Of a stretch of DNA of 64,000 bases, positions 59,275-64,000 are shown piece by piece. The DNA is taken from positions 1 to 64,000 of the forward strand of contig CAZJBM010000007.1 of the NCBI GenBank assembly GCA_964544595.1, in the 5' to 3' direction. The translations under genes were made by a program, and so were the position numbers. Position 1 is the stretch's first letter; each line of letters opens with the position of its first letter. The notes below the pieces were generated by a model. It was given only the letters and a program-made list of their open reading frames with translations. It was not told the origin of the DNA and made no database searches. This DNA comes from JAGBWK01 sp964544595. Its GTDB lineage: Bacteria; Bacteroidota; Bacteroidia; Bacteroidales; Muribaculaceae.

Positions 59275-62052
59275 TTATTTTTTCAGCACTTTCTTTCCGT
59301 CGACGATATATACTCCGGCGGGAAGGTTGGGGTAGGAGTCGGTGCTACCGACGAGCCAGCCGTTGATGTCATATACAAGTCCGGCGGCGGGAGCTTTGTC
59401 GGCGACAGGCACTTCGATGCCCGAGAGGTAGGAGTGCTTAACGACGGCGCCTTCGACGCTGAGGGGCGCGGTAAGGCGAATGTCGGCCGACGATGCGCCG
59501 AGCATCAGATCGACTGAGCCAGTCTCCACGTCGTAGGTGTTGGTGGCTGTGTTGAAGTAGCATAGCTGCTCGTGGCGCATGGGTATTTCCACAGTTTTGG
59601 TCTCGCCGGCTTTTAGCTCGACTCTCGCGAAGCCTACAAGCTGCTTGATCGGGCGGCTCACGGCTGAAGAGTTGACGCGGGCATAGAGCTGCACGATCTC
59701 GGCTCCGTCGACATTTCCTGAGTTGGTGATTTCGGCAGTGACGGTGACGGTGCCGTCCTTAGCGAGATCTGCGGTGGAGAGCTGCATATTGGAGTAGTCG
59801 TAAGTAGTGTAGCTCAATCCGTAGCCGAAGGGATAGAGGGGCGTCTTGTCGTGGTAGAGGTAGGTCAGCTTGGCTTTGTCGATATCGTAGCTCTGGTTAG
59901 ACAGGTCGGGCATATTGAAGCGCTCGGTGTCGTACCAGGTAGAAGTGAGCTTGCCGCAGGGGTTGTAGTCGCCGTAAAGCACGTCGGCGATAGCGCTGCC
60001 CTGCAGCTGGCCGCCATACCATGCCTCCACGATAGCGGGAAGATTTTTCTGGGCCCAGTTGATCGACATGGAGCCGCAAGTCTCAAGAACTAAGACAACG
60101 TTGGGGTTGACGGCGTAAACAGCTTCGAGCAGCTTCTGCTGGTCGCCGGGGAGGGCGAGCGAAGAGCGGTCGTGGCTCTCGTCGCTGACGGCGAGGTTGG
60201 TTCCGCCGACAAACACCACGTAGTCGGCTTTCTTGGCGATAGCCACGGCGCGGTCGATCTCGGTAACGAAATCGTCACCCTCGACGCCGCCTACTCCGGC
60301 CGAAATGTCGCCCGAAGTTCCGTCGGATGTCACCGAGCAGCCCTTGGTGTAGTACAGCGGTCCGTCGGCCTGCAAGGGATCGGTGACTGCCGGGTCGTAG
60401 AACTTAACCGTAGCGGCGTTGGCGGCGTATTTGTCGGAGCCGCCGGTGAAAGTGAACTCAAAGTAAACCTTATGCTTGCCGTTGAAGAGCGCGGGGTCGA
60501 TGTCGATAACGGTGTTGGTATAGGTCGACCATGAGCCGGAGGGTTTGATCACCACCGAAGCTTCTGGGGTAGAGTCCTTAGTGTCGAGGTATACTTTGAC
60601 GGTAGTGGTGCTCGAATTGCCGGCCATCTGGAAGTCGGCTTTTGTACGGCCAGAGCCGAAGTCGATTTCAGAGAAAGAGATCCAGTCGCCGTTGTTGATG
60701 TAGCCCACGTTGCCCGACGAGCCGTTTGCTTCGCGGTTAAGGCGTCGGCTGCCGGGGGTCACGTTAGAGCCGTCGAAGTCGACAAATTTCACCGTGCCGT
60801 CGCTGATGGTGAACCCGATCTTATCTGCTACTGCCTCAAGCGGGTTGACAAGCACTGTGGGGGCGCCTGAATAGCCGCCGAGATTCACTTCGCGGGCGAG
60901 CGGGCCAATAAGAGCCACCGACTTGGTGCGGTCAAGGGGCAGGAAGCTGTTGTCGTTTTTGAGCAGCACGATCGACTGGCGAGCTGCCTCATAAGCCAAG
61001 TTCACGTGCTCCTGACATTCGAGTTTGTCGGAGCTTACATTATTCCAAGGCACATTGGAGTCGAATTCGCCGACCGAGAATCGCGCCTCAAGCACGCGCA
61101 CAAGAGCGGAGTCGACATCGGCCTCGGTCATAAGGCCCTGATGTATGGCGTTTTTGCAGTATTCTTGGAATGTGCTGCCGCAGTTAAGGTCCTCGCCGTT
61201 CTTTATCGACACGGCGCATGCCTCTTCGCCTGTGGCCACATATTTGTGGCGCATGAAAACGTCGTCGACGGCTCCGCAGTCGGAGGTGACGAATCCGTTG
61301 AAGCCCCATTCGCCTCGGAGTATATCGGCGAGAAGCTCATGGTTTGCGCCGCAAGGCACTCCGTTGAGGGCGTTGTAGGCGGTCATCACCGAGCGCACGT
61401 TGCCCTCTTTGACACACATCTCGAATGCCGGGAGATAGTATTCGCGGAGCATGCGCGCGCTGACGTTGGATGACGTGCTGCGGCGTCCGCGCTCATAGTT
61501 GTTGGCGGCGAAATGCTTGACGGTGGCGATGGTCTTATAATAAGGTGTCGAAACGCCCTGGCCGTCGCCCTGCATACCGCGCACGTAGGCTACGCCGAGC
61601 GAGCCGGTGAGAAACGGATCCTCGCCGTAATCCTCCTCGTCGCGTCCCCAGCGCGGGTCGCGGCTCATGTTGATGGTGGGGCACCAGTAGATAAGGCCTT
61701 TCTTGGAGGTATTGTAATAGATACGGGCCTCGTCGGAGGTGATGCGGGCGCAGTCGAAGACGAGTTGCGTATTCCACGTTGCCGACATCGCTTTAGACGA
61801 GGGGAACGAAGTGGCACGACCCGAGCGGGCAACCCCGTGAAGGGCCTCATTCCAGTAGTTGTATCCCGGAAGCCCTACCGAGCTGACGGCTGAGGTGATA
61901 TGGCCTATCTGGTTGATCTTCTGATCGAGTGTCATCTTGGCGACCATGAGCTTGGCGCGCTCGTGAAAGGAGAGCGACGTGTTCATCCAGGGTTGTTGGG
62001 CTGAAACTGTCATGCAAATGGCCGCTGTGGCTAATGCTAAAAGTTTTTTCAT
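59275..62052 (-). CDS. Secreted GH3 glycosidase with inserted CBM6-like domain
   Basis: A 925-residue exported enzyme, similar to GH3 beta-xylosidases and beta-glucosidases. A signal peptide (residues 1-18, ending VSAQ) is followed by the N-terminal barrel with NYWNEALHGVARSG, CPTINMSRDPRWGRDEEDYG and VKHFAANNYE. The nucleophile Asp is in VTSDCGAVDDV near residue 259. The C-terminal alpha/beta domain is interrupted at about 420-555 by a jelly roll resembling CBM6 (NREANGSSGNVGYINNGDWI). Then come a fibronectin-like domain and a tail (VYDINGWLVGSTDSYPNLPA, then GVYIVDGKK). It is likely to trim xylan- or glucan-type oligosaccharides. A -7 motif lies at 62090-62097. Confidence 0.92.
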   Translation of the reverse strand: MKKLLALATAAICMTVSAQQPWMNTSLSFHERAKLMVAKMTLDQKINQIGHITSAVSSVGLPGYNYWNEALHGVARSGRATSFPSSKAMSATWNTQLVFDCARITSDEARIYYNTSKKGLIYWCPTINMSRDPRWGRDEEDYGEDPFLTGSLGVAYVRGMQGDGQGVSTPYYKTIATVKHFAANNYERGRRSTSSNVSARMLREYYLPAFEMCVKEGNVRSVMTAYNALNGVPCGANHELLADILRGEWGFNGFVTSDCGAVDDVFMRHKYVATGEEACAVSIKNGEDLNCGSTFQEYCKNAIHQGLMTEADVDSALVRVLEARFSVGEFDSNVPWNNVSSDKLECQEHVNLAYEAARQSIVLLKNDNSFLPLDRTKSVALIGPLAREVNLGGYSGAPTVLVNPLEAVADKIGFTISDGTVKFVDFDGSNVTPGSRRLNREANGSSGNVGYINNGDWISFSEIDFGSGRTKADFQMAGNSSTTTVKVYLDTKDSTPEASVVIKPSGSWSTYTNTVIDIDPALFNGKHKVYFEFTFTGGSDKYAANAATVKFYDPAVTDPLQADGPLYYTKGCSVTSDGTSGDISAGVGGVEGDDFVTEIDRAVAIAKKADYVVFVGGTNLAVSDESHDRSSLALPGDQQKLLEAVYAVNPNVVLVLETCGSMSINWAQKNLPAIVEAWYGGQLQGSAIADVLYGDYNPCGKLTSTWYDTERFNMPDLSNQSYDIDKAKLTYLYHDKTPLYPFGYGLSYTTYDYSNMQLSTADLAKDGTVTVTAEITNSGNVDGAEIVQLYARVNSSAVSRPIKQLVGFARVELKAGETKTVEIPMRHEQLCYFNTATNTYDVETGSVDLMLGASSADIRLTAPLSVEGAVVKHSYLSGIEVPVADKAPAAGLVYDINGWLVGSTDSYPNLPAGVYIVDGKKVLKK

Positions 62053-62089
62053 TGATAAAACAAGGTTAATTAATGGTGAATCTTTTTCG

Positions 62090-62097
62090 CAAAGATA
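62090..62097 (-). promoter_or_regulatory. -7 element of the GH3 gene
   Basis: The minus strand reads TATCTTTG, a full match, 38 bp before the start. The -33 region is not a clear match. Confidence 0.5.
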
Positions 62098-62189
62098 ATG
62101 TGCATCGAAAGGCTTTAAGAGTGAAAATTGTGCGTATTAGGTCAGAGTATAGGGGTAAAAATTGACAAAAAGGGGGGTAACGAAGCGTG

Positions 62190-62221
62190 ATCGGGCGCGC
62201 CACTGAAGCGACGCGCCCGAT
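62190..62221 (-). terminator. Terminator of purC
   Basis: ATCGGGCGCG (62190-62199) pairs perfectly with CGCGCCCGAT (62212-62221). It follows the purC stop by 24 bp. The T-run on the minus strand comes about 20 bp later. Confidence 0.7.
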
Positions 62222-62244
62222 ATATGCCGTTGTTGCTAATTGGC

Positions 62245-63186
62245 CTACTTGAGGTAGTTGGTCACGTTGTTGGCGATGCGGTCGGCGAGGTCGGTCTCGT
62301 CGGCTTTGACAAATTTACGACCGGTGACGTGCTCATAAAGCTCGATGTAGCGGCCCGAAACCTCTTCGCAGAATTCGGGAGTCATCTCAGGCACCTGCTG
62401 CCCGGCTTTGCCCATGAATCCGCGGTCGATAAGCCATTGGCGCACGAACTCCTTCGAGAGCTGTCGCTGAGCCTCCCCTTTCTCGAAGCGCTCTTCATAG
62501 CCCTCGGCGTAGAAGTAGCGCGATGAATCGGGAGTGTGGATTTCGTCGATGAGTATCACCTTGCCTTCGGGCGTTTTGCCAAACTCATATTTGGTGTCGA
62601 CGAGTATCAGCCCCTTGTCAGCAGCCATTTGCTGGCCGCGAGCGAAAAGCTTGCGGGTGTAATCTTCCATGACCTTGTAGTCTTCTTCGCTGACTATGCC
62701 CTGGGCTATGATTTCCTCGCGCGAGATGTTCTCGTCATGGCCTGCGTCGGCTTTGGTGGTAGGGGTGATAATTGGCTCGGGGAACTTCTCGTTCTCGCGC
62801 ATACCGTCGGGGAGTTTCACGCCGCACAGCTCGCGGCATCCGGCCTTGTATTCGCGCCATGCCGAGCCGGTAAGGTAGCCGCGTATGATCATCTCCACGC
62901 GAAATCCCTCACATTTCACTCCGGCGGTCACCATCGGGTCGGGGGAGGCGAGCTTCCAGTTGGGCACAATGTCGGCGGTGGCGTCGAGGAAGTATTCGGC
63001 GATCTGGTTGAGCACTTGCCCTTTGTAAGGAATGCCTTTAGGGAGAATGACATCGAAAGCCGAGATGCGGTCGGTGGCTATCATCACCATCAGCTTGTCG
63101 TTGATGGTGTATACGTCGCGCACTTTGCCGTGGTAAACTGCTGTTTGACCCGGAAAGTGGTAGTCGGTAGTGAGAAGTGTTGTCAT
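62245..63186 (-). CDS. purC: SAICAR synthetase
   Basis: A 313-residue phosphoribosylaminoimidazole-succinocarboxamide synthase, the ATP-dependent step joining aspartate to CAIR in purine synthesis. It shows GKVRDVYTINDKLMVMIATD at the nucleotide-binding N-terminus, EMIIRGYLTGSAWREY, LVDTKYEFGKTPEGKVILID and DEIHTPDSSRYF, in the family order. The length fits the longer class of single-domain PurC. It has a consensus promoter and terminator of its own; no other purine gene is near. Confidence 0.96.
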   Translation of the reverse strand: MTTLLTTDYHFPGQTAVYHGKVRDVYTINDKLMVMIATDRISAFDVILPKGIPYKGQVLNQIAEYFLDATADIVPNWKLASPDPMVTAGVKCEGFRVEMIIRGYLTGSAWREYKAGCRELCGVKLPDGMRENEKFPEPIITPTTKADAGHDENISREEIIAQGIVSEEDYKVMEDYTRKLFARGQQMAADKGLILVDTKYEFGKTPEGKVILIDEIHTPDSSRYFYAEGYEERFEKGEAQRQLSKEFVRQWLIDRGFMGKAGQQVPEMTPEFCEEVSGRYIELYEHVTGRKFVKADETDLADRIANNVTNYLK

Positions 63187-63229
63187 GATGACTGGTTGAT
63201 ATTTATGTACGATGTTGTATGAATCACCG

Positions 63230-63261
63230 CAAAGTTACTCATTAAAATCCAACTTATCAAA
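63230..63261 (-). promoter_or_regulatory. Promoter of purC
   Basis: On the minus strand TTTG (63258-63261), exactly 20 bp, then TAACTTTG (63230-63237): full consensus, 44 bp before the start. No purine riboswitch is seen in the short leader. Confidence 0.8.
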
Positions 63262-63268
63262 AAAAACT

Positions 63269-63304
63269 TAGAGCCTGTTCGTGACATTTAGAGCCAGGCT
63301 CTTA
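63269..63304. repeat. Short member of the GAGCCTG inverted-repeat family
   Basis: TAGAGCCTG pairs with CAGGCTCTTA's CAGGCTCT part (63295-63302), with an internal TTAGAGC copy. It shares the outer arms with the element at 19580-19638. It may terminate phoH transcription. Confidence 0.6.
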
Positions 63305-63334
63305 TCGAGTATCAGCGTCGCGGGGCGAGACTGA

Positions 63335-64000
63335 TTATTGAGCCTCGACGGGGCTCTCGTCATTCTCCTTGTTCTCCTTGTCGTATTTTTCGTAGGCTTC
63401 GACGATACGTTGCACAAGCGAGTGGCGCACAATATCCTTTTTGCCGAACTCAACCTTGCCGATTCCCGGCACGCCTTTAAGTATCCTCAACGCCTGAATA
63501 AGGCCGGAGGACACGGTGCGCGGCAGGTCAATCTGCGACGTGTCGCCCGTAATGATCATCTTGGCGTTCATGCCCAGGCGGGTGAGGAACATCTTGATTT
63601 GGTGGGTCGTGGTGTTCTGCGCTTCGTCGAGCACTATGACGGCGTCGTTGAGCGTGCGTCCTCGCATGAAGGCGAGCGGCGCGATCTGTATTACCTTCGT
63701 CTCCATATATTCCTTCAGCTTCACGGCCGGAATCATATCTTCGAGGGCATCGTAAAGCGGTTGCAGATAGGGGTCGATCTTATCTTTCATGTCGCCGGGG
63801 AGGAAGCCGAGTTTTTCGCCTGCCTCAACCGCCGGGCGCGACAATATTATTTTACGCACCTCCTTGTTTTTGAGGGCGCGCACGGCCAAGGCGATGGCCA
63901 CGTAGGTTTTGCCTGTGCCGGCGGGGCCGAGAGCGAATGTCAGGTCGTTGTTGGCGAATGTCTCGACGAGGAGCTGCTGGTTGGGCGTGCGGCCCGAGAT
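63335..64000 (-). CDS. phoH: PhoH-like ATPase (5' end beyond the window)
   Basis: At least 221 residues of a PhoH-family P-loop ATPase; the frame stays open to the window edge, so about the first third is missing. Walker A is LGPAGTGKTYVA near 63905-63950. SRPAVEAGEKLGFLPGD follows, then Walker B in VIVLDEAQNTT, and MIITGDTSQIDLPR. A long Lys/Glu-rich tail ends it (EKYDKENKENDE). PhoH2-like and PhoH proteins act on RNA, often linked with YbeZ-YbeY in ribosome quality control. The exact RNA role here is inferred from the family. Confidence 0.93.
   Translation of the reverse strand: MSGRTPNQQLLVETFANNDLTFALGPAGTGKTYVAIALAVRALKNKEVRKIILSRPAVEAGEKLGFLPGDMKDKIDPYLQPLYDALEDMIPAVKLKEYMETKVIQIAPLAFMRGRTLNDAVIVLDEAQNTTTHQIKMFLTRLGMNAKMIITGDTSQIDLPRTVSSGLIQALRILKGVPGIGKVEFGKKDIVRHSLVQRIVEAYEKYDKENKENDESPVEAQ

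Overview
The window looks like chromosome of a Bacteroidales bacterium, most likely Muribaculaceae or a close relative. The grounds are: promoters of the Bacteroidota type (TTTG, about 20 bp, then TAnnTTTG) before many genes and both tRNAs; no visible Shine-Dalgarno sequences; gldD/gldE and PorZ-like genes of the type IX secretion (T9SS) lineage; DUF4254 next to a family 9 glycosyltransferase; secreted carbohydrate-active enzymes whose tails end in a short 'G(V/I)YI...GK' motif; and BspA-type leucine-rich repeats. A run of 100 N at 47811-47910 marks it as a draft scaffold. There is no rRNA operon, CRISPR array, intact prophage or SusC/SusD pair.

Layout. 0.2-12.8 kb is housekeeping and envelope: an ECF sigma factor, a GT4 glycosyltransferase, Bcp peroxiredoxin, DUF4254 plus GT9, a secreted endonuclease I, a SpoU methyltransferase, a GH28 pectinase, tRNA-Asp and the gldE-gldD-phosphopantetheinyl transferase operon. 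12.9-17.3 kb is an AT-rich accessory patch: a probable structured RNA, a frameshifted WG-repeat gene, a decayed higB with intact higA, a truncated KilA-N gene and palindromic repeats. 17.3-39.7 kb returns to core genes: sirtuin, xerD, a metal-efflux pair (AraC regulator with permease), alkaline phosphatase, a degenerate kinase, acyltransferases, a PorZ-like protein, rdgB, glgB, a YfhO-family protein, leuS and nadA. A 625-bp AT-rich gap at 39.7-40.3 kb carries DnaA-box-like repeats. 40.3-45.4 kb has a large sensor-type AraC regulator facing a PL1 pectate lyase. 45.7-53.2 kb, starting at tRNA-Lys, is a second accessory region: a mini-repeat element, a second probable structured RNA, a gene with a Mug-like motif, a BspA-like gene, a REP-associated transposase between repeat ends, and several unknown genes. 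53.2-64 kb is core again: alkD, a peptide transporter, a large secreted protein, a GH3 enzyme with a CBM6-like insert, purC and a partial phoH.

How the genes fit together. Pectin and xylan-type degradation (GH28, PL1, GH3) and several other secreted proteins carry C-terminal tails consistent with T9SS-like export; the PorZ-like protein and GldD/GldE fit that machinery. The sensor-AraC protein beside PL1 is a plausible regulator of pectin use but lacks the kinase and receiver modules of a hybrid two-component system. The most interesting unexplained items are two promoter-to-terminator units with strong RNA folding (about 13016-13262 and 46234-46553), and a REP transposase whose two flanking ends reappear fused as a 134-bp mini-element after tRNA-Lys.
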